Source of the DNA: Deltaproteobacteria bacterium
Lineage (GTDB): Bacteria; Desulfobacterota; Desulfobacteria; Desulfobacterales; ETH-SRB1
DNA length: 42,343 bases
Assembly (NCBI GenBank): GCA_030262895.1
Contig: JAJSZW010000018.1
Location: 1 to 42,343 of the forward strand
Direction of reading: 5' to 3'
Shown here: piece after piece, positions 8,632 through 16,372 of the stretch
Layout: every line of letters starts with the position of its first letter
Position numbering within the stretch: position 1 is the first letter of the stretch
The notes under the pieces: generated by a model
The model's database searches: none
What the model saw: only the letters and a program-made list of their open reading frames with translations
Told to the model about the DNA's origin: nothing
Program-made: the position numbers and the translations under genes

Positions 8632-9870
8632 ATGGGGATGAAACTTGGCGTAAATGGATTTGGAAGAATCGGAAAACTTACTGTATGGCATCATGTAGCC
8701 AGAAAATACTTTGATGAAATTATAATTAATATCGGACGGGAGGCCGGCACATCCATTGAGGATATTGCTCATTATGCAGGCAGAGATTCAAATTACGGTC
8801 TGCTGCACGGTTTTCTTTACGGTCAAAAAGCAGCGCCTGTTATTCATGATCTGGATGAAAAAAACGGCAGCATGACAATTGACGGTATAAAGGTTAAATT
8901 TTTAAGGACTTCCCGGAATCCGCTCGAACTTGGCTGGAAAGATCATGGCGTTAATCTGGTAGTTGACACAACAGGGCAATTTCTTGATCCAACCCTTTCT
9001 CCAGACCACCCTAAAGGTGCTTTAAGGGGACATTTTGAGTCAGGAGCAGAGAAAGTTATAGTCTCAGCTCCATTTAAGATAAAAGATAAAAGCAAAAAAA
9101 TGCCGGAAGACGCTGTAACCACAGTAATGGGAATCAATGATAATGACTATGATCCCAGACGACATAAAGCGATTTCAAATGCATCCTGTACTACTACTTG
9201 CCTGGCTCATATGATGAAACCTATTCTCAACTTTTTTGGCCATAAAAAAATTCTTTCTGCCTCAATGGCGACCGTTCATGCAGTCACGGGGTCACAGGAA
9301 GTTCTTGACCGTCTGCCAAAAACAGGGACAACCGATCTGAGAAAAAACAGAAGCGTAATGAATAATATCATACTAACCACAACAGGAGCAGCCACTACAC
9401 TCAGGCTAGTCATTCCTGAAATGGAACAAGTTGGGTTCATTGCTGAATCTGTAAGAATTCCAACTTCAACGGGTTCTCTTATTATTTTAGTAATCAATCT
9501 CCAGGAGGAACTGTCTGGAGAACCGATAAGAAGAAAATTAATAAACAACATGTATATGCAGGCAGCGGCTGAAGATCCAAACGGATATCTGCACTATACA
9601 GACATACAGAATGTCTCTGGTGATATTATAGGGATACCGATTGCAGCAACAATAATAGAAGGCCATGAAACTCATACCAGCACCGCTGATGTTAAAATAG
9701 ATTTGAAAAAAGTGTCCGGATTAGACAAAAAAGTTATTTCTTCATTAAATGACACAATCATAAGAATTCCCGTAACTCAGTGCGTCATATACGGCTGGTA
9801 CGATAATGAAATGGGAAGCTATGTTAACATACTTGGTGACAGGACTGTTTCAGTGGCAGAAAATATGTGA
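8632..9870 (+). CDS. gap: glyceraldehyde-3-phosphate dehydrogenase, long variant
   Basis: 412 residues against about 335 for ordinary type I GAPDH. The Rossmann NGFGRIG motif, the catalytic Cys in SNASCTTTCLA (C186), the general-base His in MATVHAVTGSQ and the C-terminal YDNEMGSYVNILGD block are all present, so the catalytic machinery looks intact. Extra length sits mainly in an insertion around DPTLSPDHPKGALRGHFE and in the C-terminal half. The position after the second beta strand, normally the NAD-selecting Asp of INDLTD, reads INIGRE; loss of that Asp with a nearby Arg could relax the enzyme toward NADP, which is inference. GGAGGAG (8621-8627) serves either ATG 8632 or ATG 8638. It closes a probable three-gene unit with the ASKHA and PPDK-like genes. 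Confidence 0.92.
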   Translation: MGMKLGVNGFGRIGKLTVWHHVARKYFDEIIINIGREAGTSIEDIAHYAGRDSNYGLLHGFLYGQKAAPVIHDLDEKNGSMTIDGIKVKFLRTSRNPLELGWKDHGVNLVVDTTGQFLDPTLSPDHPKGALRGHFESGAEKVIVSAPFKIKDKSKKMPEDAVTTVMGINDNDYDPRRHKAISNASCTTTCLAHMMKPILNFFGHKKILSASMATVHAVTGSQEVLDRLPKTGTTDLRKNRSVMNNIILTTTGAATTLRLVIPEMEQVGFIAESVRIPTSTGSLIILVINLQEELSGEPIRRKLINNMYMQAAAEDPNGYLHYTDIQNVSGDIIGIPIAATIIEGHETHTSTADVKIDLKKVSGLDKKVISSLNDTIIRIPVTQCVIYGWYDNEMGSYVNILGDRTVSVAENM

Positions 9871-9878
9871 GGAAGTAC

Positions 9879-10000
9879 AGGTGGATAGGCTGAAGACTGA
9901 AGACTGAAGACTGAAGGTAGAAGGCTGAAGAGTGAAGAGTGAAGACTAAAAATTAAGGATTCAAACACCCTTCAGCCTTCTACCTTCAGCCTATCCACCT
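9879..10000. repeat. heptamer-built inverted repeat between gap and rsmA
   Basis: The right arm (9970-10000, 31 nt) is fully complementary to 9879-9895 plus 9917-9930. The left arm is interrupted by exactly 21 nt, three copies of ACTGAAG (9896-9916). More heptamers of the form NNTGAAG continue to about 9946. The structure could act as a bidirectional terminator for the convergent gap and rsmA genes. The right arm also encodes roughly the last ten codons of rsmA. Confidence 0.85.
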
Positions 10001-10829
10001 TCAGTATATCTTTCAGCCTTACAAATTCTTCAACTGTAAGGGTTTCCGCGCGTCGGGTTGGATCTATACCTGCATTTTCCAGCGCATGCCTGGACGTTTC
10101 AGCAGCAATATGAAGCTCGCTGCCTGCAAGAGCATTTTTAAGATTTTTTCTTCTCTGCCCGAATGCGGCTTTTATTACTCTATAAAGGAACTCTTCATCA
10201 TCTGAATATTTCAGGTTGTCTTTAAAAGTTATCTCAAGAACCTCGGAATCAACTTTTGGTCTTGGGAAAAATTGAGATGCCTTAATATCTGCGACTTTCT
10301 TTATTTTCGCACAATAATTGAGCATAACGGTAAGTCTTCCATATTCTCTACAACCAGGATGAGCAGTAATACGTTGAGCAAGTTCTTTCTGAAACATAAG
10401 GATTGCGCGGCTTACAGCATTTCTGGATTTTATAAGTTTAACAAGAACCTGGGAAGAAATATTGTACGGCAGATTTCCTAAAACTAGTATTTTAGGATTG
10501 GCTTCTTCAATAAATTCCTCAATATTAACTTTCAGGATATCTTTCTCAATTAAAATAACATTAAAAAGGCTGTTTGAAGTAAGTTCTGTTTTTAACAAAG
10601 AGATTATCTTATGATCCTTTTCAACTGCATAAACCTTTTTTGCTATCCGGGCAACAGGGATCGTAAGGGCTCCCAAACCGGCCCCTATCTCTAAAACAAC
10701 ATCTTCCGGCATGACCCTGCAACGGTTCACAATCATTTCCGAGGCAGCAGGATTTTCCAGAAAATGTTGGCCCAACTGCTTCCTGGCATGCATTTGCCAG
10801 GCGGCAAGTAGTGTTCTGGGTGATGTCAT
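9972..10829 (-). CDS. rsmA: 16S rRNA dimethyladenosine transferase RsmA/KsgA
   Basis: 285 residues. RsmA dimethylates two adjacent adenosines near the 3' end of 16S rRNA during small-subunit maturation. The family start KQLGQHFLENP, SAM motif I VLEIGAGLGALT, the acidic VEKDHK after strand 2, and the catalytic NLPYNISS motif are present, as is the C-terminal helical domain. The start overlaps the stop of the upstream DUF2062 gene (ATGA, 10826-10829), indicating translational coupling. An internal ATG at the MHARKQLGQHF position is possible. The last ten or so residues (KVDRLKVEG) are encoded by one arm of the heptamer inverted repeat, so the natural C-terminus has probably been replaced or extended by repeat sequence. 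Confidence 0.95.
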   Translation of the reverse strand: MTSPRTLLAAWQMHARKQLGQHFLENPAASEMIVNRCRVMPEDVVLEIGAGLGALTIPVARIAKKVYAVEKDHKIISLLKTELTSNSLFNVILIEKDILKVNIEEFIEEANPKILVLGNLPYNISSQVLVKLIKSRNAVSRAILMFQKELAQRITAHPGCREYGRLTVMLNYCAKIKKVADIKASQFFPRPKVDSEVLEITFKDNLKYSDDEEFLYRVIKAAFGQRRKNLKNALAGSELHIAAETSRHALENAGIDPTRRAETLTVEEFVRLKDILKVDRLKVEG

Positions 10830-11275
10830 ATTCGAGATTTCTTTCGCAAGCGAAGTTTAATAAATATTCTGCGGGTTATAAAATAGGCCGCTATAGCAGG
10901 GAGAAAGCCAAGAATAACTCCGCCTGTAATCATAGCAATAGTAACATCCGCTCCCAGTTTTAACAGCTCTAAAATCGACTCATATTCTGTACTAAAAGGA
11001 GCTGAATTGCCAAGAATAGATATCCCAAGATCGTAGCTACCCTTGTAAAAGAAAGGTATAGTAATAGGATTGCTGAACCATACGCCGATTGCGGCAGCGG
11101 CTTTGCTTCCCCGTAAAATAAATGCCAGAGCTAAGGCAATAACCGTATGAAAAGGAATGGTGGGAGTTACACTGATAAATACTCCTATAGCCATTCCAAG
11201 AGCAACATAATGTGGATCACCATTAAGCTGTTTAAATCGAGTTATAAGATGCTGGATTTTCTCCCTCAAATTCAT
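10826..11275 (-). CDS. DUF2062 membrane protein
   Basis: 149 residues with the DUF2062 pattern: an amphipathic N-terminus, a first helix GMAIGVFISVTPTIPFHT, a second helix through ALALAFILRGSKAAAA, the conserved WFSNPITIPFFYKGSY segment, and a last helix around VTIAMITGGVILGFLPAIAAYF before a basic tail. Its function is not established; members sit in the inner membrane and are often near glycosyltransferase or housekeeping genes. It overlaps rsmA by 4 bp and is probably the first gene of that two-gene operon. Confidence 0.85.
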   Translation of the reverse strand: MNLREKIQHLITRFKQLNGDPHYVALGMAIGVFISVTPTIPFHTVIALALAFILRGSKAAAAIGVWFSNPITIPFFYKGSYDLGISILGNSAPFSTEYESILELLKLGADVTIAMITGGVILGFLPAIAAYFITRRIFIKLRLRKKSRI

Positions 11276-11412
11276 TTAATTTTACCCTGTCTGATGGTTT
11301 AACTATTACTAGTTTAAAACTAACATCAAAAATTATTAATTTCAACATTTCATTCTTTAGGAAGAACAGGAAGATTTCTTGACTTTGTCTATATCATTAA
11401 GTAATATTTATT

Positions 11413-11508
11413 CGGCTTGAAACTTGAAATTGGAAAGTAGAAATTGGGAAGAACAGTACAAAAGCATGAAAGCCAAATTTCTAATTTCAATGTTTCGTGA
11501 ACGCTTAC
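11413..11508. repeat. palindromic dispersed repeat, copy A
   Basis: About 93% identical over 96 bp to 12002-12097, in direct orientation. The left half is built of 7-bp units ending in GAAA (CTTGAAA twice, TTGGAAA, GTAGAAA), and the right half CCAAATTTCTAATTTC is complementary to it. This copy ends about 18 bp before the ribosome binding site of the small winged-helix-like gene. Its outer left arm has diverged compared with copy B. Confidence 0.85.
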
Positions 11509-11536
11509 TATTTACCACTCACCGAAGGAGGATCTC

Positions 11537-11926
11537 ATGGCAAAAAAAAGGGGGAAATCAGTAAGTTTCGATGCAATGGTTAAATTTTTTATGCGGCATT
11601 ATGATATCCCGACAAAAAAAGATGTAGCCGGTCTTATGACAAAGATAGATCATCTGGAAGCACTGATTAAGTCAAAATCAGCGCCCGGCAAAAGCAAACG
11701 TTCAGCCAAAGCTGCTCCTAAAAGAAAAGAATTCGGCCCTACATCTTCTTTAACAGCTTCTGATATGGTCATGGGAATCATTAAGAAGTCCAGGCAAGGT
11801 GCGGATTTTGCCGGAATTCAGGCTGAAACGGGCTTTGGAGAAAAAAAACTTAGAAATATTATATTCAGGCTTAACCAGATGAAAAAGATTAAGCGCAAGA
11901 GCCGTGGTGTATATATGGTTTCATAG
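11537..11926 (+). CDS. small protein with N-terminal helix and C-terminal winged-helix-like domain
   Basis: 129 residues, preceded by GAAGGAGG. The N-terminal part (about 10-45) is a probable amphipathic helix or coiled coil, FDAMVKFFMRHYDIPTKKDV then KIDHLEALI. A Lys/Ala/Ser/Pro-rich linker follows (about 46-70). The C-terminal 60 residues (TASDMVMGIIKKSRQG through GEKKLRNIIFRLNQM to SRGVYM) have the spacing of a winged helix with a short basic wing. A DNA-binding or nucleoid role is plausible but not shown. The gene stands alone and is bracketed by two direct copies of a palindromic repeat. Confidence 0.65.
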   Translation: MAKKRGKSVSFDAMVKFFMRHYDIPTKKDVAGLMTKIDHLEALIKSKSAPGKSKRSAKAAPKRKEFGPTSSLTASDMVMGIIKKSRQGADFAGIQAETGFGEKKLRNIIFRLNQMKKIKRKSRGVYMVS

Positions 11927-11990
11927 ATATCTTCGATATGCTGAATTATTCATATATGCATACATAAAAGGTTCGAAGTGTACATAATTT

Positions 11991-12097
11991 GTAGCCGTTC
12001 ACGGCTTGAAACTTGAAATTGGAAAATAGAAATTGGGAAAAACAGCACAAAAGCATGAAGGCCAAATTTCTAATTTCGACGTTCCGTGAACGCTTAC
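11991..12097. repeat. palindromic dispersed repeat, copy B
   Basis: Second copy of the repeat at 11413-11508, with its outer arms intact: GTAGCCGTTCACGG at the left matches the complement of CCGTGAACGCTTAC at the right with one offset, and the inner AAATT-rich arms also pair. The whole 107 bp can fold as one long imperfect hairpin. It lies between the winged-helix-like gene and the M16 protease, about 70 bp before the protease start. Confidence 0.85.
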
Positions 12098-12167
12098 CAT
12101 AATCTTATATTTGAACTCACGAATCAGACAGCCAAATCTCAACTAATCAACTCCGCAAGCCGGTTAT

Positions 12168-15100
12168 ATGGATAATACTTTGGATCAAAACAATCCCAAT
12201 ATTAAAGAAAACGACAATATCTGCGGCTATTTAATAAAAAAAATAGTAGAACTTAAAGAAATAAGATCGATTTTATATGATATAGAGCATACTGCAACGG
12301 GTGCCGGACATATCCATTTAAGTAGCAATGACAAGGAAAATACTTTCGGTGTAGCCTTTAAGACAGTACCGACTGATTCAACCGGTGTCGCACACATCCT
12401 GGAACATACTGTTCTTTGTGGTTCCAGGAAATTCCCCGTACGTGATCCTTTTTTTTCCATGCTGAAAAGAAGTTTGAGCACCTTTATGAATGCCTTTACT
12501 GCATCTGACTGGACGATGTATCCTTTCTCTACACAGAACAGAAAAGATTTCTACAATCTAATGGATGTGTATCTTGACTCTGCCTTTTATCCTGACATTA
12601 ACGAACTCAGCTTTAAGCAAGAAGGACACCGCCTTGAAATTGAAAATAATATAAAAGCCCCTGAGTCATCTCATTTGGAGTCATCTTATTTGGAGTCATC
12701 GCATCTGGTTTATAAAGGCGTAGTTTATAATGAAATGAAAGGCGCCATGTCATCACCGGATCAAGTAATGGCTCATGCCCTGTTAAATAAGCTGTACCCT
12801 GATACAACATATAGTAATAATTCAGGTGGCGATCCCGCTATAATACCCAGTTTATCCTATGCTCAACTTAAGGCTTTTCACAAACGGCATTATCATCCGA
12901 GCAATGCTTTTTTCTACACATATGGGAACTTGCCTTTAAAAGATCATCTGTCTTTTATTCAAGATAAAATTTTAAAAGACTTTACAAAAATCGACCCTGA
13001 AACAGATGTTCTCTCTCAACCCAGGTGGGATAAACCCATAAGGGCAATTTATCCATATCCTATTGGTAAAAATGAAGATCCATTAAAAAAACACCAGACT
13101 TGCGTCGCTTGGCTGACTACAGACATAAAAGATTCTTTTGAAGTACTTGTTCTTACTCTACTTGAACAAATCCTTCTTGGAAATTCAGCATCGCCGTTGC
13201 GCAAGGCTTTGATAGATGCAAACCTTGGAACAGCTCTCAGTGACGGAACAGGGTATGACTCAAATAACAAGGACACCATGTTCGTCTGCGGGCTTAAAGA
13301 TGTTGAAAAATCCGTCTCAGGCAAAATTGAGTCCATCGTTTTTAATGTTTTAAATGAACTTGCAACCAGGGGCATCGATAAAAAGCTTATAGAGTCAGCT
13401 ATTCATCAGGTTGAATTCCATCGCAAAGAAATAACCAACGCTCCTTACCCTTATGGTCTTCGCTTACTTTTAACTTTTTCCGGCAACTGGCTTCACGGAG
13501 GCAAGCCCGAAAGGGTTCTGCAGTTTGATGCAGATCTTCGCAGGCTTCGTGATGAGCTTTCTAAAGGCCCTCTGTTCGAGAACCGCATAAAAAAGTATTT
13601 TATAAATAATTCTCATAGAGTGCTTCTTACTCTTGCTCCTGACCAGATGATGGAAGAAAAAGAAAAAGAACGGGTTACAGAAGAACTTGAAGTTATAAGA
13701 GCTGGCTTAACACAATCAGATATTGAAAAAATAAATGAAGATGCTGAAGCCTTAAAGAAACTGCAGGAAGAAAAAGAAAATATTTCCTGTCTCCCAACGT
13801 TAGAAATTGAAGATATCCAGCCCTCTGTTCAAACTGTACATGAATCTAAAACATATTGCAGGGATGCTGCATCTTGTTATAATCAGCCTACCTACGGCAT
13901 TTTCTACTTTTCTTCAGCAACAGGCGCAGGCACTTTGCAAAATCAGATGCTTCCTCTTGTACCCTTTTTTTGCTATGCTTTCTCCAAAACCGGTACAAAA
14001 TTAAGAGCATATACGGATTTAGCGCGGCTGATTGATGCATATACGGGCGGAATTGGTTTATCAGCTCATGCGCGCACCAATTTTGAAGGGACAGGTGACT
14101 GCATACCATTTATGACATTCAATGGAAAATGCCTCGTCAAAAACCAAAGCAGGATGTTTGAAATAATCAAAGAACTTTTATATGAATTCGATTTCTCAGA
14201 TCTGGATAGATTAAAAAGCCTTCTGCTTGAATACAGAGCAAAAATGGAATCCATGATAGTTCACAATGGTCATAGATTAGCTATTTCTCTTGCCTCAAGA
14301 AATTTTTCAACTACCTGCGCTTTAAGCGAAACCTGGCACGGTATCCACCAGTTACAGACCATAAAGAATATAACCGACGATCTTACCGATAACAAACTTG
14401 AATCTGTTTCTGATAATCTATCATCTATAGGAAAAAATCTTTTAGTTAGTAATAACCTCAAAATTGCTTTGATTGGAGAAGACAACGCGCTTTCCAGTGC
14501 ATCTTCTTATGCTTCATCAATACAAAAAAAACTTAATGAAACATTATCTGCAAAACCATCAAATGGTTTTATCTCCCCTAAAATAAGCCTTAATGATGAA
14601 ATTACCAGGGAAGGCTGGAGCACATACTCTGCCGTCTCATTTGTATCCCTTGCTTTTAAAACTGTGCGCATGGAGCATGAAGATGCACCTGCTTTGTCTG
14701 TAATTAGCAAGCTGCTCAGGTCGCTGTATCTGCACAGGGAAATTCGAGAAAAAGGCGGCGCATACGGCGGCTTTTCAATATATAACTCAGAAAACGGCAT
14801 TTTCTCTTTCTGCTCTTACAGAGATCCACATATAGTATCAACCTTGAAAGTATATGATGACGCAATGATATTCATTAAATCAGGAGACTACAGTGAGGAA
14901 GACATCAAAGAAGCGATCCTTCAAATATGCTCAGAGATAGATAAACCCGATCCTCCAGGCCCTGCTGCAAGAAAGGCATTTTACAGGAAGCTGATTTCAC
15001 TGTCAGATGATGCTCGAAAACGTTTCAAAACAAATCTTCTTTCATTAAAGCGCAATCAGGTAATAAAAGTTGCAGAAAAATATTTCAATCAGGAAGAAAA

Positions 15101-15194
15101 AAAACAGGCTGTAGCAGTAATATCCAGTGAAGAGAAATTAAAAGAGGCAAACCAGAAGATCAAAGAAAGTCCTCTAAACCTTTTTAGAATTTAG
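12168..15194 (+). CDS. M16C zinc metalloprotease, PreP/insulinase type
   Basis: 1008 residues, the single-chain length of presequence proteases, with two M16 halves. The inverted zinc motif HxxEH is present as HILEH (76-80) with the third ligand Glu in VVYNEMKGA (E189). Typical flanking blocks are LCGSRKFPVRDPFF, FMNAFTASDWTMYPF and KQEGHRLE. The C-terminal half keeps the substrate-binding REKGGAYGG (R/Y) motif. Relatives degrade peptides in an enclosed chamber. No signal peptide is seen, so it is probably cytoplasmic. Residues 166-180 are a tandem repeat (ESSHL, ESSYL, ESSHL) inserted right before the conserved VYKGVVYNEM segment. The start at ATG 12168 lacks a convincing ribosome binding site. 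Confidence 0.93.
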   Translation: MDNTLDQNNPNIKENDNICGYLIKKIVELKEIRSILYDIEHTATGAGHIHLSSNDKENTFGVAFKTVPTDSTGVAHILEHTVLCGSRKFPVRDPFFSMLKRSLSTFMNAFTASDWTMYPFSTQNRKDFYNLMDVYLDSAFYPDINELSFKQEGHRLEIENNIKAPESSHLESSYLESSHLVYKGVVYNEMKGAMSSPDQVMAHALLNKLYPDTTYSNNSGGDPAIIPSLSYAQLKAFHKRHYHPSNAFFYTYGNLPLKDHLSFIQDKILKDFTKIDPETDVLSQPRWDKPIRAIYPYPIGKNEDPLKKHQTCVAWLTTDIKDSFEVLVLTLLEQILLGNSASPLRKALIDANLGTALSDGTGYDSNNKDTMFVCGLKDVEKSVSGKIESIVFNVLNELATRGIDKKLIESAIHQVEFHRKEITNAPYPYGLRLLLTFSGNWLHGGKPERVLQFDADLRRLRDELSKGPLFENRIKKYFINNSHRVLLTLAPDQMMEEKEKERVTEELEVIRAGLTQSDIEKINEDAEALKKLQEEKENISCLPTLEIEDIQPSVQTVHESKTYCRDAASCYNQPTYGIFYFSSATGAGTLQNQMLPLVPFFCYAFSKTGTKLRAYTDLARLIDAYTGGIGLSAHARTNFEGTGDCIPFMTFNGKCLVKNQSRMFEIIKELLYEFDFSDLDRLKSLLLEYRAKMESMIVHNGHRLAISLASRNFSTTCALSETWHGIHQLQTIKNITDDLTDNKLESVSDNLSSIGKNLLVSNNLKIALIGEDNALSSASSYASSIQKKLNETLSAKPSNGFISPKISLNDEITREGWSTYSAVSFVSLAFKTVRMEHEDAPALSVISKLLRSLYLHREIREKGGAYGGFSIYNSENGIFSFCSYRDPHIVSTLKVYDDAMIFIKSGDYSEEDIKEAILQICSEIDKPDPPGPAARKAFYRKLISLSDDARKRFKTNLLSLKRNQVIKVAEKYFNQEEKKQAVAVISSEEKLKEANQKIKESPLNLFRI
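12663..12707 (+). repeat. 15-bp tandem repeat (3 copies) inside the M16 protease gene
   Basis: Three in-frame copies of GAGTCATCNNATNTG encode ESSHL, ESSYL and ESSHL. Copies differ at only one to three positions each, suggesting recent slippage; the position is a surface loop between conserved blocks. Confidence 0.9.
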
Positions 15195-15221
15195 AAAGGA
15201 TTTCCTGTCCCCCAGATTCCA

Positions 15222-15569
15222 TTACGGCAGCAATGATAGCCAGTGATCTGCACTGATTATCATTATTTTCAAATTATTGTTGGAAACAAGTTTGCAGATA
15301 CCGCTTTTATTGACAAGCTGAACTGCCGGGATATTGAGAATCTTTTGAAATTTTATCAGACTCTTTGCCACCCTTGTTTTTCTACCCATCATCATCAATG
15401 TAATCAGGGCCAAGTTTTTCTTGGCACATTCAGGGCAAATACCATGTCTGAAATCAGCTACAGAGTGCTCACGGATATATGATTCAATCTTGTTCCAATA
15501 TCCTTTATCAGCTCTTATTTTTTTACATTTTACACAAATTAATGATTGGTCGCTAAATTGCTGCCGCAA
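15222..15569 (-). pseudogene. zinc-ribbon signalling module remnant (C-terminal piece of a sensor or regulator)
   Basis: Opens at TTG 15569 and overlaps the end of the lipoprotein gene by 31 bp. Residues 11-50 match a module often found at the C-terminus of deltaproteobacterial PAS kinases and response regulators: ICxxCKKIRxDKGYWNxI, then HGICPEC, with paired Cys at 12/15 and 45/48. In those proteins the chain normally ends a few residues after the second Cys pair. Here a further 60 unrelated residues follow, and no PAS, kinase or receiver domain is present upstream. The simplest reading is a decayed fragment; a free-standing small zinc-ribbon protein is possible. Confidence 0.55.
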
Positions 15570-16024
15570 TGAAAGCCTTTGTCTATTTTATCTGCTGTTT
15601 CCTCTATTGAATTATGAGGAACCAGACGTACAATTGACCCATGCGGCAGTGATCCGGGGAACCGTGCAGTAAAAGAGGATCTTTTGTTTGCTTTAAGTCG
15701 CATGCGTCTTGTAAGTGTACGCGGCTTATAAAAAACGCTTGCAGTATCCATAACCTTGCCTTCAGGTGAAATTAAGGCAATATCCACATGGCCATGTCTG
15801 GGTTGCGGAAGATTTTTATTCAATTTGATTTTTCCGCTGACGACTGTAATTCCGTCATCCTCATAAATCTTTACAGATCGTATCGATATCCGGTCACTGG
15901 ACTTTTCGCATTCAACTGTATACATTTTATTGTCCGCAAGATTCATATTGGAAAACGAACACCCGGACAAAACAATTCCTGCAAAAAAAATAACTAATGT
16001 GATGATAATGGTTTGGTTTTTCAT
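15539..16024 (-). CDS. lipoprotein at the end of the metal-efflux operon
   Basis: 161 residues with a signal peptide and lipobox (VLSGCS, lipidated Cys about residue 22). A good AAAGGAGAGG precedes ATG 16024. It follows the PII-like gene by about 30 bp on the same strand, so it is probably the last gene of the efflux operon. The mature part looks beta-rich (VVSGKIKLNK, GHVDIALISPEG, TLTRRMRLKA), with basic patches and a C-terminal HCGSNLATNH that could bind metal. I do not recognise the family. Its position suggests a periplasmic accessory role in metal handling. Confidence 0.75.
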   Translation of the reverse strand: MKNQTIIITLVIFFAGIVLSGCSFSNMNLADNKMYTVECEKSSDRISIRSVKIYEDDGITVVSGKIKLNKNLPQPRHGHVDIALISPEGKVMDTASVFYKPRTLTRRMRLKANKRSSFTARFPGSLPHGSIVRLVPHNSIEETADKIDKGFHCGSNLATNH

Positions 16025-16054
16025 GCCCTCTCCTTTGAATTCGGCTTATTTGAC

Positions 16055-16372
16055 TCAGGCGGCATCCTTACCCCGTCTGCCCGTACTGATGCGAACAGCC
16101 CCGCCAACCGGAATGATGTAAATTTTACCGTCGCTGCGAAGGCCGGTATGCGCTGCTTCTTCGATGGCTGAAACAACCATGTCAACCAGATCATCCTTGC
16201 AAAAAACCTCAATTTTTGTTTTTTTTGAAAGTTCCCGGCCGCCGTCGGGCCTGCCTCGGCCAAATCCCCGGACATCAGTGACGGACATGCCTGTTACGCC
16301 GTTGATCTGCTGGATGACCTGAACAAGTTCATCCAGCCGGTGAGACTTGATAAATGCTTCTACCTTTTGCAT
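16055..16372 (-). CDS. PII-like protein linked to heavy-metal efflux (PII-NG type)
   Basis: 105 residues with the ferredoxin-like fold of PII proteins: N-terminal KVEAFIKSHRLDEL, a T-loop region VRGFGRGRPDGGRE, and the C-terminal signature GKIYIIPVGGAVRISTG. The uridylylated Tyr of GlnB is absent. A divergent PII group (called PII-NG) has been described next to CzcA/CusA-type pumps in proteobacteria, and this gene fits. It starts inside the end of czcA (13-bp overlap), so translation is coupled. The ligand and target are unknown; regulation or metal sensing at the pump is inference from linkage. Confidence 0.85.
   Translation of the reverse strand: MQKVEAFIKSHRLDELVQVIQQINGVTGMSVTDVRGFGRGRPDGGRELSKKTKIEVFCKDDLVDMVVSAIEEAAHTGLRSDGKIYIIPVGGAVRISTGRRGKDAA

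Noticed and set aside
9891..9946. CRISPR-like periodic repeat
   Set aside because: The period is 7 bp with no spacers and no cas genes in the window; it is a tandem heptamer array.
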